From: an uncultured Lachnospiraceae bacterium
GTDB lineage: Bacteria; Bacillota; Clostridia; Lachnospirales; Lachnospiraceae
Length of the DNA: 13,028 nucleotides
Assembly: GCA_910587105.1 (NCBI GenBank)
Contig: CAJUMB010000070.1
Span: 1 to 13,028 of the forward strand
Reading direction: 5' to 3'
Positions 1-6,645 of the stretch are shown piece by piece. The position numbers were made by a program, and so were the translations under genes. Below the pieces are notes generated by a model. It did no database searches. It was given only the letters and a program-made list of their open reading frames with translations, and was not told the origin of the DNA. Within the stretch, counting starts at the first letter, position 1. Every line of letters starts with the position of its first letter.

Positions 1-247
1 CGCCCTTGGCGGTCAGCATGATAATGGGCATATTACTCATTTCCCGCGCCATTTTGCAGACGGAAAAGCCGTCCAGATGGGGCATCATTACGTCCAGTAT
101 CATTAAATCCATCGGATTATTTTTCAATACCGTTAAAGCATCCACGCCATCGTCAGCGGTGAAGCAGGTATGCCCGCCCCGCTGCATATATGCGGCAATG
201 ATATCCTGCATATTCTTTTCATCTTCAACAATCAAAATATGCGCCAT
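1..247 (-). CDS. Response regulator, receiver domain (partial, C-terminus outside window)
   Basis: This is the N-terminal 82 residues of a two-component response regulator; the rest lies beyond the left edge. The translation begins MAHILIVEDEKN and shows the receiver hallmarks: acidic pair E8/D9, phospho-acceptor D52 in LDVMMPHLDG, and T79 in the segment IIMLTAKG. The start is the ATG at 245-247, because an AGGAG ribosome binding site (plus-strand ctcct, 257-261) sits nine bases upstream. The receiver sequence is typical of the OmpR/PhoB class, which would add a winged-helix DNA-binding domain, but that half is not visible. The target genes and partner kinase cannot be deduced. The upstream 280 bases are rich in inverted repeats and may be its leader. 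Confidence 0.9.
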   Translation of the reverse strand, partial: MAHILIVEDEKNMQDIIAAYMQRGGHTCFTADDGVDALTVLKNNPMDLMILDVMMPHLDGFSVCKMAREMSNMPIIMLTAKG

Positions 248-318
248 AGAAAATCACTCCTAGTATAATAATGGTGTAATCAATCAAGACTACTTGGTTA
301 ATAAGTTTCTATCAATCA

Positions 319-358
319 GATAACAGAAGAAGGTATTCTCCCTTCATCAGATGTTATC
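319..358. repeat. Imperfect hairpin in the response-regulator leader
   Basis: GATAACA (319-325) pairs with TGTTATC (352-358). Inside it GAAGAAGG (326-333) pairs with CCTTCATC (341-348) with one mismatch, leaving a seven-base loop and a three-base bulge. It lies about 70 bases upstream of the response regulator start, on that gene's 5' side. No T tract follows on either strand. It could be part of a regulatory leader or of a larger structured RNA that includes the 396-528 element. Confidence 0.5.
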
Positions 359-395
359 CATAATAATTATCATGTCTGACGGCTCCTGATAGACA

Positions 396-528
396 CCAGA
401 TAAAACATAAGGTATTATTATCCCTTAGGATAGGATAAAGAATGTATCCTCCTTGGGAAGCTGTTTTGCAGCTGATACCTGCAGGAAAGTCAATTAGTCC
501 ATTCGACAGGGTTTTATGTTTTAGCTGG
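396..528. repeat. 133-bp element with 15-bp terminal inverted repeats (MITE-like or structured RNA)
   Basis: The left end CCAGATAAAACATAA (396-410) is the reverse complement of the right end TTATGTTTTAGCTGG (514-528) at 14 of 15 positions, and one further flanking base pair (395/529) extends the match. Nested inside are GGTAT/ATACC (411-415 with 475-479), AGGATA/TATCCT around 427-450, and a short hairpin AGCTG-TTTTG-CAGCT near 459-473. The right end abuts the asparaginase stop codon exactly. No target-site duplication is evident. The element has no coding capacity. It may be a miniature inverted-repeat element or the core of a structured non-coding RNA or leader; it matches no riboswitch class I know. 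Confidence 0.45.
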
Positions 529-1545
529 TTAATAGCTTCTGTCTGCAAAAAGAGGAGCTTCCATATACTTTTTCACATCACTGATTTGTTCAAAGTTGCC
601 CAGCGCCCACATTAACTTCATTGCAAGAGACTCTGTTGTCATATCACCGGCCACAATCGCATTTTGTTCCGCAAGTTTCTGGCCAACCTCATAAATATCC
701 AGGTCAATCCCTTCATAAACACACTGAGTGGTGATTACAACGGCAAGTCCGGCGTTAACCAGCTCATGTACTTTTGATACAATATCATGGTTTACATTGG
801 GAATTCCACCGATACCGAAGCTCTCGATGATAACGCCTTTATACTGCTCCTTGATAAAATCAAAAATCTCGGTTCCAATACCCGGAAAGATTTTCAGTAC
901 AAAAATATCCTGGCACAATTTAGCCGCGATGGAAAATGTCCCCGTAACCTGAGGCTTTAGTTTCTCCCAGTGATCCCCATAAGTCAGTGCCTGATTATAG
1001 GTAATCCTTCCCAGTTTAATTTCCGCAATGACCGGGAAATTGATGCTTTTGAAGGCATCGGCACTTCTGGTTTTCACCTTCATGGCATGTGTACCGCTGA
1101 TAACAGAGCCGTCAAATGCGATATAGATACCCACAATATCTTCACAGGCAAAACGGATTGCATCAGAAAGATTTTTCTTCGCGTCCGTATACAGGGCCTC
1201 AATGGGAATCTGGGAACCTGTTATTACTATGGGCTTCTCCAGATTATTCATCATATAGGTTAGAGCTGCTGCCGTGTAGGCCATGGTATCCGTACCATGA
1301 CTGACTACAAATCCGTCATACTCTTCATAATAGTCATAGACTGCCTCTGCAATTTTTATCATCAGAGAAGGATTCATATTGGTGCTGTCCACACTCATGA
1401 TCGACACACCCTCCAAATGGCAGAATGCCTCAATTTCGGGAATATAGGATAAAAGCTGCTTTACGTCAATGGATGGTGTCAATCCATCCTTGGATTCTGA
1501 TGAGGCAATCGTACCTCCGGTAGCAATCAAAAGTATTTTTTTCAT
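529..1545 (-). CDS. ansA: Type I L-asparaginase (cytoplasmic)
   Basis: The 338-residue product hydrolyses L-asparagine to aspartate and ammonia. It has the family's N-terminal motif with nucleophile T12 (ATGGTIAS, residues 8-14), the second catalytic block HGTDTM (83-88, T85/D86), and K156 in the segment that aligns with the catalytic lysine of E. coli AnsA. There is no signal peptide, which with the length and sequence favours the cytoplasmic type I enzyme over the periplasmic type II. I chose the ATG at 1543-1545 over an in-frame GTG three codons upstream because an AGGGG site lies eight bases before it. That ribosome binding site overlaps the end of an NhaC-like remnant, so translation may be coupled to it. 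No terminator is clear after the stop; an inverted-repeat element begins at the next base. Confidence 0.92.
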   Translation of the reverse strand: MKKILLIATGGTIASSESKDGLTPSIDVKQLLSYIPEIEAFCHLEGVSIMSVDSTNMNPSLMIKIAEAVYDYYEEYDGFVVSHGTDTMAYTAAALTYMMNNLEKPIVITGSQIPIEALYTDAKKNLSDAIRFACEDIVGIYIAFDGSVISGTHAMKVKTRSADAFKSINFPVIAEIKLGRITYNQALTYGDHWEKLKPQVTGTFSIAAKLCQDIFVLKIFPGIGTEIFDFIKEQYKGVIIESFGIGGIPNVNHDIVSKVHELVNAGLAVVITTQCVYEGIDLDIYEVGQKLAEQNAIVAGDMTTESLAMKLMWALGNFEQISDVKKYMEAPLFADRSY

Positions 1546-1550
1546 TGATC

Positions 1551-1814
1551 TCACCCCTGCACTTCTTCCAGTTTTTGATTTTTCAGGCTGCTTCGGATCT
1601 TATCATCATTTTTATTGTCCCACATACAGAAGCCGGTAAATCCGAAAATAACTGCGCCGGCCGTGATCGGAGCCGGAATCCCAAGCCCTGCGCCAATCCC
1701 CATCATTGCAATTCCCGCCGTACCCGCAGTGCCCCATGAGGTGCCGGCGGCCAGAGAAGTAATACTGGACAAGATGAGAGCGGCCAATAAAAAGATGGAC
1801 GTGAGAGTGTCATA
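1551..1814 (-). pseudogene. Remnant of an NhaC-type Na+/H+ antiporter
   Basis: The open stretch encodes about 87 residues. Residues 24-56, containing AGTSWGTAGTAGIA and GIGAGLGIPAPITAGAVI, closely resemble a membrane segment of NhaC-family antiporters, which are usually around 450-500 residues. In the family this segment is followed by a conserved region including a GDxxSPLSDTT-type motif. Here it runs straight into FGFTGFCMWDNKND and a charged tail, as would result from an internal deletion joining mid-protein to the C-terminus. The frame is closed upstream by TGA at 1815-1817, before any recognisable family sequence. The nearest start, a TTG at 1785-1787, has no convincing ribosome binding site. 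Its TGA (1551-1553) lies five bases before the asparaginase ATG. A complete antiporter may once have formed an operon with the asparaginase. Family assignment is from recalled motifs. Confidence 0.6.
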
Positions 1815-1919
1815 TCAAAATGAAAACTCCACAACATAAATATAAATTTTTTTAGAATTTTTATTCTTTATTAACAGCAAATCCACAAATTTTTATGTCA
1901 GTGTCATTCCAAAGGACCG
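1815..1919. other. AT-rich intergenic stretch
   Basis: This stretch separates the suf terminator from the NhaC remnant. It is strongly AT-rich and includes a small perfect hairpin AGAAT-TTTT-ATTCT (1854-1867). It could contain the promoter for the asparaginase transcript on the minus strand (TTGTGG- and AATAAA-like boxes are present), but none is good enough to call. Confidence 0.35.
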
Positions 1920-1956
1920 AAAGAAATCGGCGTGACCTGCGCCACGCCGATTCTTT
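1920..1956 (-). terminator. Intrinsic terminator of the suf operon
   Basis: TCGGCGTG (1927-1934) pairs perfectly with CACGCCGA (1943-1950) around an eight-base loop, and flanking A-rich and T-rich arms extend the stem. It starts directly after the sufB stop codon. Read on the minus strand, the stem is followed by TTTCTTTC, a moderate U tract. Confidence 0.75.
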
Positions 1957-2877
1957 CTATTTCAAAAATCCATTGATAATCTGTTCTTCTGCCTCTGCCT
2001 CTGTCAGCCCCAATGTCATCAGTTTCACAATCTGATCTCCAGCAATTTTGCCGATGGCCGCCTCATGTATCAGCGCCGCGTCAATGTGATTGGCTTCCAG
2101 CTGAGGCACTGCCAGTATTTTGGCGTCTCCCATGATAATGGCGTCACATTCCATATGACCGCTGCACATGGTATTTCCTGTGATCTTTGCGTCAAATTTC
2201 TGGAAAGAATTGTCTTTTGCCACTGAACGGGAGATCACATCTGTGTTTGCTTTCTCTCCATTGAGATTCACCTCATAGATACTGACCGCAGACTGATTTC
2301 CATGGGTCATCAGGCGCTCCCGAACCAGAAGCTTGGCCCCGGCCGCCAAATCTGCGGTTGTTTTCCGTTCTGTGGAGTCCACCCCTTTGATCTGAACCAT
2401 TTCCATCTCCATCAGGCTTCCCTCATCCAATGTCACTTCCGTTCCTGGATTCAGGATACGCTTGCCCTGGCCGTCTCCTGAGCCATAATGCTTCTCCACA
2501 TATTTGATTTTGGAATTTTTTCCCACAAAAAAGCGGTGGATTCCGTCATGCTCTGAGTCCTGGATGCCGCAGTTGTCGATTCCACACCCGGCTACGATGG
2601 TCACATCACAGTCATCCCCAATGTAAAAATCGTTATATACAACTTCTTTCAGTCCGCTTTCACTTAAGACCACCGGAATGTGCACACTTTCATTTTTGGT
2701 GCCTGATTTGATCCGCACATCAATTCCTGTGCCGTTTTCTTTGGATATAATATCTATATTGGCTGTTGTATTTCTCTGTGCCAGCTGGCCATTGGCCCTT
2801 ATATTATATGCCCCTTCCGGCACTTCATGAAGCCCTGCAACCTCTTCCAGCAGCCTCTGCTGTATTTGATCAATCAT
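1957..2877 (-). CDS. sufB: Fe-S cluster assembly scaffold SufB/SufD-family protein (SmsB-like)
   Basis: The 306-residue protein is a short SufB/SufD-family scaffold, which with SufC assembles iron-sulfur clusters in the cytoplasm. Visible features are the N-terminal CGIDNCG segment (C98, C103), a beta-rich middle, and the conserved C-terminal region with C244 (ECDAIIMGD) and H271/E272 (IHEAAIGKIAGDQ), followed by the helical tail GLTEAEAEEQIINGF. The C244-H271 spacing closely matches the C405/H433 cluster-assembly pair of E. coli SufB. It is much shorter than the roughly 450-500 residues of classical SufB. I place the start at ATG 2875-2877, one codon inside a possible TTG, because GGAGG lies nine bases upstream within sufC. 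The sufC stop TGA shares its A with this ATG, so the genes are coupled. Confidence 0.9.
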   Translation of the reverse strand: MIDQIQQRLLEEVAGLHEVPEGAYNIRANGQLAQRNTTANIDIISKENGTGIDVRIKSGTKNESVHIPVVLSESGLKEVVYNDFYIGDDCDVTIVAGCGIDNCGIQDSEHDGIHRFFVGKNSKIKYVEKHYGSGDGQGKRILNPGTEVTLDEGSLMEMEMVQIKGVDSTERKTTADLAAGAKLLVRERLMTHGNQSAVSIYEVNLNGEKANTDVISRSVAKDNSFQKFDAKITGNTMCSGHMECDAIIMGDAKILAVPQLEANHIDAALIHEAAIGKIAGDQIVKLMTLGLTEAEAEEQIINGFLK

Positions 2878-3620
2878 CAACTTTCACCTCCCACATTGTA
2901 TTTTACACATTTACTTGCCATCGCCTCTGTACTGACCAGAGTGGGAAGCACTTCCTCTTTCCCGCCCTGTTTTATAATTTCTCCGTCTGCGATGACCACA
3001 ATCTCATCTGCAATATTCAGAATACGCTCCTGATGGGAAATCACCAGAATCGAACCCTGACGGTTGGTTTTCCGCATATTTTCGAACACCTTGATCAGGT
3101 TCTGGAAACTCCAGAGATCAATCCCTGCTTCCGGTTCGTCAAAGACAGACAGCTTGCTCCCTCTTGCAAGAACTGTGGCAATCTCCACCCGCTTCAATTC
3201 CCCTCCGGATAAACTGGCGTTCACCTCACGGTCAATATAGTCCTTTGCACAAAGACCTACCTCTGCCAGATATTCACAGGCTTCTGCCACGGAAAGCTTC
3301 TTTCCTGCCGCCAGACAGATCAAATCACGGACAGTAATCCCTTTGAACCGCACAGGCTGCTGAAACCCATAGCCGATTCCCAGCTTTGCCCTCTCTGTCA
3401 CACTTTTTTGCGTAATGTCTTCCCCTTCAAAATAGATTTTTCCTGATGTGGGTTTATGAATCCCTGCGATCACCTTGGCCAGCGTGGATTTTCCCCCGCC
3501 GTTTGGCCCGGTAATCACAATGAACTTTCCGTCTTCCAGCTTCAGACTCATATCTTTGACAATCTCTTTGGAACCGTCTTCTTCTGACACTTCAAATGAT
3601 ATATTTTCCAATTCCAGCAT
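2877..3620 (-). CDS. sufC: Fe-S cluster assembly ATPase SufC
   Basis: This 247-residue ABC-type ATPase powers cluster assembly on the SufB scaffold; unlike transport ATPases it works in a soluble complex. The motifs are all present: Walker A GPNGGGKST (38-46), Q-loop FQQP (86-89), signature LSGGE (137-141), Walker B with D-loop SVFDEPEAGID (158-168) and switch H196. SufC-typical residues such as ELKRVEI after the signature and the EAGIDL segment separate it from transporter ATPases. The start ATG (3618-3620) is preceded by GAGGTGATGAG. It is the first gene of a two-gene operon with sufB. No sufD, sufS or sufU is adjacent; the gene upstream encodes an unrelated secreted protein. Confidence 0.95.
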   Translation of the reverse strand: MLELENISFEVSEEDGSKEIVKDMSLKLEDGKFIVITGPNGGGKSTLAKVIAGIHKPTSGKIYFEGEDITQKSVTERAKLGIGYGFQQPVRFKGITVRDLICLAAGKKLSVAEACEYLAEVGLCAKDYIDREVNASLSGGELKRVEIATVLARGSKLSVFDEPEAGIDLWSFQNLIKVFENMRKTNRQGSILVISHQERILNIADEIVVIADGEIIKQGGKEEVLPTLVSTEAMASKCVKYNVGGES

Positions 3621-3654
3621 CTCATCACCTCTTTTTGTTTTTCTGTTGTTTTTT

Positions 3655-3668
3655 GAGAGTTGGCTCTC
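3655..3668. promoter_or_regulatory. Small inverted repeat in the suf 5' leader
   Basis: GAGAG-TTGG-CTCTC is a perfect five-base-pair inverted repeat with a four-base spacer. It lies between the suf promoter and the sufC ribosome binding site. It may be an operator or a short RNA hairpin; no regulator can be assigned. Confidence 0.35.
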
Positions 3669-3685
3669 TTTCGCATTTATAGAAT

Positions 3686-3713
3686 ATTATACAAAATTAT
3701 GGCTCAATATCAA
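3686..3713 (-). promoter_or_regulatory. Promoter of sufC-sufB
   Basis: On the minus strand there is a -35 TTGATA (plus 3708-3713), a 16-base spacer and a perfect -10 TATAAT (plus 3686-3691). The predicted transcript has a leader of about 55-60 bases before sufC. The promoter lies wholly between sufC and the end of the secreted-protein gene, so suf can be transcribed independently. Confidence 0.85.
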
Positions 3714-3724
3714 GTATTGATTTC

Positions 3725-4351
3725 TTATTTTAAATATCTGCCGCGGTTTCCGGCAGTATTTTTGTGAAGCTTAACCTTTGTTTTCTTCCTGGCGCCCGCC
3801 ATCTTTTTCAAAGATTTGTTAAACTGGCTCTTTGTCAGCTGCTTCTTTCCCGAGTAATACTTCGTCCATTTTCCACCCACTCCTGCCACATTTTTATTCA
3901 TTGTCAGCTTTGCCGATGCTTTTCCTTTTGACAGCTGATAATAAACAGATTTGTATATTCCGCTGGACAGGTCACTCCCCACGAATACACCTTTTTTCTT
4001 ATAATAAGAAAACCTGTCGTCAGAGCTGAAACTTTTTACCTCCTGTACTTTTCCGTCTTTATACCTGTACAAGACACTGCAGTCTGACCAGTGTGGAATA
4101 TCTGAACTATGGACAATCAACTCCGGCACAGAATCATTGTCTATATAGGCGGTGGTAAACACACAGTTTTTCGTGGGGATATCAAAATTCTTGTTATTCC
4201 CCCAATGCATGACCTGTTTTGAAAGCATATTTTTATATGCTTTCACAGCCTCTGCTTTTTGAGACGCTGCCTGCACGTTTGCCGGTGTCATTGCTGCTGT
4301 CACTGTCAACAGCAGCAGAAATAATACCGTTCTTTGTAAAAATTTCATCAT
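3725..4351 (-). CDS. Secreted protein of unknown function
   Basis: The 208-residue product starts with a clear signal peptide: basic n-region (MMKFLQR), hydrophobic core LFLLLLTVTAAM, and a probable cleavage site near NVQA-AS at about residue 28. The mature part is Lys-rich and basic. It contains TTAYIDNDSVPELIV (about 66-80), resembling the D-x-D-x-x-PEL segments common in secreted proteins of this group, followed by RYKDGKVQEV and VYYQLSKGK strands that suggest a beta-propeller- or FG-GAP-like repeat. The C-terminal 40 residues are strongly positive (KKMAGARKKTKVKLHK) and could bind the cell wall. Two ATGs occur in tandem; a GAGG site is correctly spaced for the first. No function can be named. 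Confidence 0.8.
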   Translation of the reverse strand: MMKFLQRTVLFLLLLTVTAAMTPANVQAASQKAEAVKAYKNMLSKQVMHWGNNKNFDIPTKNCVFTTAYIDNDSVPELIVHSSDIPHWSDCSVLYRYKDGKVQEVKSFSSDDRFSYYKKKGVFVGSDLSSGIYKSVYYQLSKGKASAKLTMNKNVAGVGGKWTKYYSGKKQLTKSQFNKSLKKMAGARKKTKVKLHKNTAGNRGRYLK

Positions 4352-4386
4352 TCTTTTTCCTCTCGTTTTTAGATTAATATGTTTTA

Positions 4387-4415
4387 ACTATACCATGCTG
4401 GCAGACTTTATTCAA
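4387..4415 (-). promoter_or_regulatory. Promoter of the secreted-protein gene
   Basis: Minus-strand -35 TTGAAT (plus 4410-4415), 17-base spacer and -10 TATAGT (plus 4387-4392), about 35 bases upstream of the start codon at 4351. Both boxes match the housekeeping consensus well. Confidence 0.75.
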
Positions 4416-4453
4416 TCGCGGTTTGCTAAACCAGCCCCAAAGCCCCGCCCCTC

Positions 4454-5701
4454 TCAAACCGGCAGATAAAAAAACAAATGAAACCTCTGCTCCTCCTGCT
4501 CAATCTCCATCTGTCCGCCATACTTTTGCACAGTTTTCTGAATACTCCTCAGCCCTAACCCGTGATTTTCCCCATCCTTTTTGGTGGTCTTTGGCAGCTT
4601 ACCGGCCTCTATATCCATCTTCTGCATACAGGGATTTTTCACACTCACAGCAAATATTCCTTTCCCCGCCCTGGCCTCCAGCTGAACCTCCCGCAGTTCT
4701 TCCGGGAGGTTCTGGCAGCCTTCGGCGGCATTATCCAGGGCATTGGCCAGCATCCCGCAGATATCCGCTTTTTCAAAGGGAAGCTCTTTGGGAATATCCA
4801 TTTTTACATAAAATCGGATGTGTCTCTGGCGCATCAGACTTTCTTTTGCCGTTACCACCACATTCACCGCCCCATCGCCGCAGTAAGAAGTCACCTGGGT
4901 AAATGCCTCATGTTCCAGCAGCCCCTGGATATAACGTTCCCGCTCATCCCCGGCCAGAGACAGAATCACCTGCAGATGGTTGGACAAATCATGGCGCAGT
5001 CTTCTGATTTCAAACTGCTGCTGTTCCATGGCTTCATAATATTTCCGGTTATGTTCCGCCAGAGCGCTCTCCTGTTCCAGCTTTTGCTGCTTCTCCAGCA
5101 CTGAGAGTGCCAGCAGCAGCCCGGTAAATAAGAAAATAACCATCAAAAACACCACTCCGTCCGCAATAAACGTATGCCCGGTCTGATAATACGGCGGCTT
5201 TAGAAGCACAAGGGAAACCACGATTCCCAAAGGCGGAACCGCAAGCAGAAGAATCAGCTTCCACAAAGCCTCTGACAGCTCGAAGTCCTGTTCCAGCCTG
5301 TGAGTCCGCATCACCAGATACAAAAGCAGCGCAAAGCAGATTCTCCCCACCCAGTGAGGGATATACGCCCCTCCAAACCCATAATAGATCACATCCGCAA
5401 TACAATTATCAGACAGGCCGCCAAAAGCAGACACCGCACTGGAAAACATAACCCCCACAGATAATTTTTTCCACCCGGAGCCCTCGCAGACCACCCATAT
5501 CCCAGCCAGGAACACAGTCATAGCAAGGGACAGATTCACCAGATCGCCGATATAAATAATCGTACTGATAAGGACTGCGCACAACACCAGAAAACCCAGC
5601 CTGCACCACCATTTTTTCTTTGGCTGTATAAGACAGGACAGTGCCCTGCTGGTGAGCCAGCCTGCTGACAGGATTCCCATCCATCCGGCTGCCGCGCTCA
5701 T
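4454..5701 (-). CDS. Membrane sensor histidine kinase, GHKL family (LytTR partner)
   Basis: The 415-residue protein has an N-terminal membrane domain of about six hydrophobic segments (residues 5-24, 33-51, 55-72, 80-98, 118-131 and 147-202, the last probably two), with no large external sensor domain. A short coiled linker (203-232) leads to the kinase core: H-box RHDLSNH (H237), N-box NALDNAAEG (N320, N324) and G-box ENHGLGLRSI (G381-G383). This is the AgrC/VirS-like arrangement that senses ligand through its membrane part and phosphorylates a LytTR regulator. Its ATG (5699-5701) overlaps the regulator's TGA by four bases, with GGAAGGGG seven bases upstream, indicating translational coupling. 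Its ligand is unknown; the adjacent exporter suggests a peptide or envelope-active compound. Confidence 0.9.
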   Translation of the reverse strand: MSAAAGWMGILSAGWLTSRALSCLIQPKKKWWCRLGFLVLCAVLISTIIYIGDLVNLSLAMTVFLAGIWVVCEGSGWKKLSVGVMFSSAVSAFGGLSDNCIADVIYYGFGGAYIPHWVGRICFALLLYLVMRTHRLEQDFELSEALWKLILLLAVPPLGIVVSLVLLKPPYYQTGHTFIADGVVFLMVIFLFTGLLLALSVLEKQQKLEQESALAEHNRKYYEAMEQQQFEIRRLRHDLSNHLQVILSLAGDERERYIQGLLEHEAFTQVTSYCGDGAVNVVVTAKESLMRQRHIRFYVKMDIPKELPFEKADICGMLANALDNAAEGCQNLPEELREVQLEARAGKGIFAVSVKNPCMQKMDIEAGKLPKTTKKDGENHGLGLRSIQKTVQKYGGQMEIEQEEQRFHLFFYLPV

Positions 5702-6444
5702 AACCAGGCCCCTTCCATCATAGCTTTCGCCAATTTTGCCACAGCGGACTCTTTCATTGCCCGGCTTATGGGCAGACGCCGTTCATCCCCCGCGCCCTCT
5801 GTGCCCATACACACGTAGTCTTTCCCTATCATCTCCACCCGCTGAGGATTCACCAGATACCTTTGATGAATGCGCACAAAAGCACCTAAGAGCTGTTCCT
5901 CCACCTGGTCAAGCTTTCCGTAAAACGAATGTTCCATAAATTCCCCGCCTGCCCCGCTCACCAAAGCCACTTTCCGCTTATCACTGTAAAAATAAGAAAT
6001 CCCGGACAGGGCAAACCGGTATGTGCCATCGCTGTTCTTAAAACAGTAAGTCCGGTCCCTTTTCTCATAAATCTGCACTCTGACACGTCTGAGCACCTGG
6101 GCCAGCCTTTCTGCCGAGGCTGGTTTTATCACGTAGTCCAGGGCATTTACCTGGTAGCCTTCAAATACATAATCGGTATATCCGGTCACAAATACAAGAC
6201 AGATCTCCCTGTCAAATTCCCTGATCTGCTCCGCCGCCTCCATGCCGCTTACCCCCGGCATCTCCACATCCAGAAACAGCAGGTCAATCTCCCCGGGATG
6301 TTTTCTCAGCCAGCGCACTGCCCCTGCTCCTGTGGAAAACTCATACACAATGTCTTCCTCATCCTCACGCATTACCCTCTCCAGCTGAATGCGCAGGGCG
6401 TCTCTTGCGTCCGGCTGATCGTCGCATAATCCAATTCGAAGCAT
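5698..6444 (-). CDS. LytTR-family response regulator
   Basis: The 248-residue regulator has a receiver domain (1-120) with acidic pair D8/D9, phospho-acceptor D59 (LFLDVEMPG), T87 and K107 (VIKPAS). It is followed by a LytTR DNA-binding domain (about 135-240) carrying the family-typical segments ISYFYSDKRKV and FVRIHQRYLVNPQRV. LytTR domains bind short direct repeats spaced about two helical turns apart. The start ATG (6442-6444) follows AAAGGTGA by seven bases. It is the first gene of a two-gene operon with the kinase, transcribed away from the ABC exporter. Three direct repeats in the shared upstream region are plausible binding sites, implying autoregulation and exporter control. Expected to be cytoplasmic and activated by phosphotransfer from the overlapping kinase. 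Confidence 0.93.
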   Translation of the reverse strand: MLRIGLCDDQPDARDALRIQLERVMREDEEDIVYEFSTGAGAVRWLRKHPGEIDLLFLDVEMPGVSGMEAAEQIREFDREICLVFVTGYTDYVFEGYQVNALDYVIKPASAERLAQVLRRVRVQIYEKRDRTYCFKNSDGTYRFALSGISYFYSDKRKVALVSGAGGEFMEHSFYGKLDQVEEQLLGAFVRIHQRYLVNPQRVEMIGKDYVCMGTEGAGDERRLPISRAMKESAVAKLAKAMMEGAWL

Positions 6445-6494
6445 ATTTTATCACCTTTTGCCTGCAGCTCATTATGTCTTATTGTAACTATTTA

Positions 6495-6523
6495 TATTTT
6501 GCCACAAAACAGCAGGCTGTCAA
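6495..6523 (-). promoter_or_regulatory. Candidate promoter of the LytTR regulator-kinase operon
   Basis: A perfect minus-strand -35 TTGACA (plus 6518-6523) is followed 17 bases later by a poor -10 AAAATA (plus 6495-6500) in an AT-rich run. A strong -35 with a weak -10 would suit an activated or weakly expressed promoter. The three direct repeats lie just upstream. Confidence 0.45.
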
Positions 6524-6557
6524 GAAAAATCCTGTGCAGAAAATTACCATATCCCTG

Positions 6558-6620
6558 CCAAATATGACATTTCCCCCTGGTTCTCTCCAAACATGACATC
6601 ACAGCTGCCAAATATAACAC
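6558..6620. promoter_or_regulatory. Three direct repeats, probable operator between regulator and exporter
   Basis: Three near-identical 13-base copies lie in the same orientation: CCAAATATGACAT (6558-6570), CCAAACATGACAT (6587-6599) and CCAAATATAACAC (6608-6620). Copies one and three are also preceded by TG. The first two differ at one base. Copies two and three start 21 bases apart, the two-helical-turn spacing typical of LytTR sites; copies one and two start 29 apart. They lie between the divergent regulator and exporter promoters. Binding by the neighbouring LytTR regulator is an inference; the sequence does not strictly match published LytTR half-sites as I recall them. Confidence 0.55.
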
Positions 6621-6645
6621 CCCTGATTCCGCAGCCGAAAATCTG

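Larger units (their letters stand above)
264..528. other. Gene-free stretch rich in inverted repeats
   Basis: There is no convincing gene between the asparaginase stop codon and the response regulator start. A minus-strand frame of about 60 codons (354-548) has only a TTG start inside the asparaginase gene and no family resemblance, so it was not called. The stretch holds two separate structures, listed on their own: a 133-bp element bounded by inverted repeats (396-528) and a hairpin (319-358). Neither is followed by a T tract on the minus strand, so neither is a convincing intrinsic terminator for the asparaginase gene. No well-formed promoter for the response regulator was seen; a TATACT-like box at 263-268 lacks a properly spaced -35. 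Confidence 0.5.

Noticed and set aside
396..528. A known riboswitch class in the spacer
   Set aside because: No conserved core of TPP, SAM, cobalamin, lysine, M-box, THF, c-di-GMP or preQ1 classes was recognised; only generic nested stems are present.
354..548. Minus-strand frame of about 64 codons downstream of and overlapping the asparaginase end
   Set aside because: It begins at a TTG inside the asparaginase gene, has no ribosome binding site, and covers the inverted-repeat element.
1615..1839. Plus-strand frame opposite the NhaC remnant
   Set aside because: Low-complexity Ala/Pro/Ile translation that mirrors the minus-strand remnant, with no ribosome binding site.
4423..5104. Plus-strand frames of 159 and 180 codons opposite the histidine kinase
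   Set aside because: Both are antisense to a kinase with complete H, N and G boxes, and their translations are rich in Pro/His/Phe with no family resemblance.
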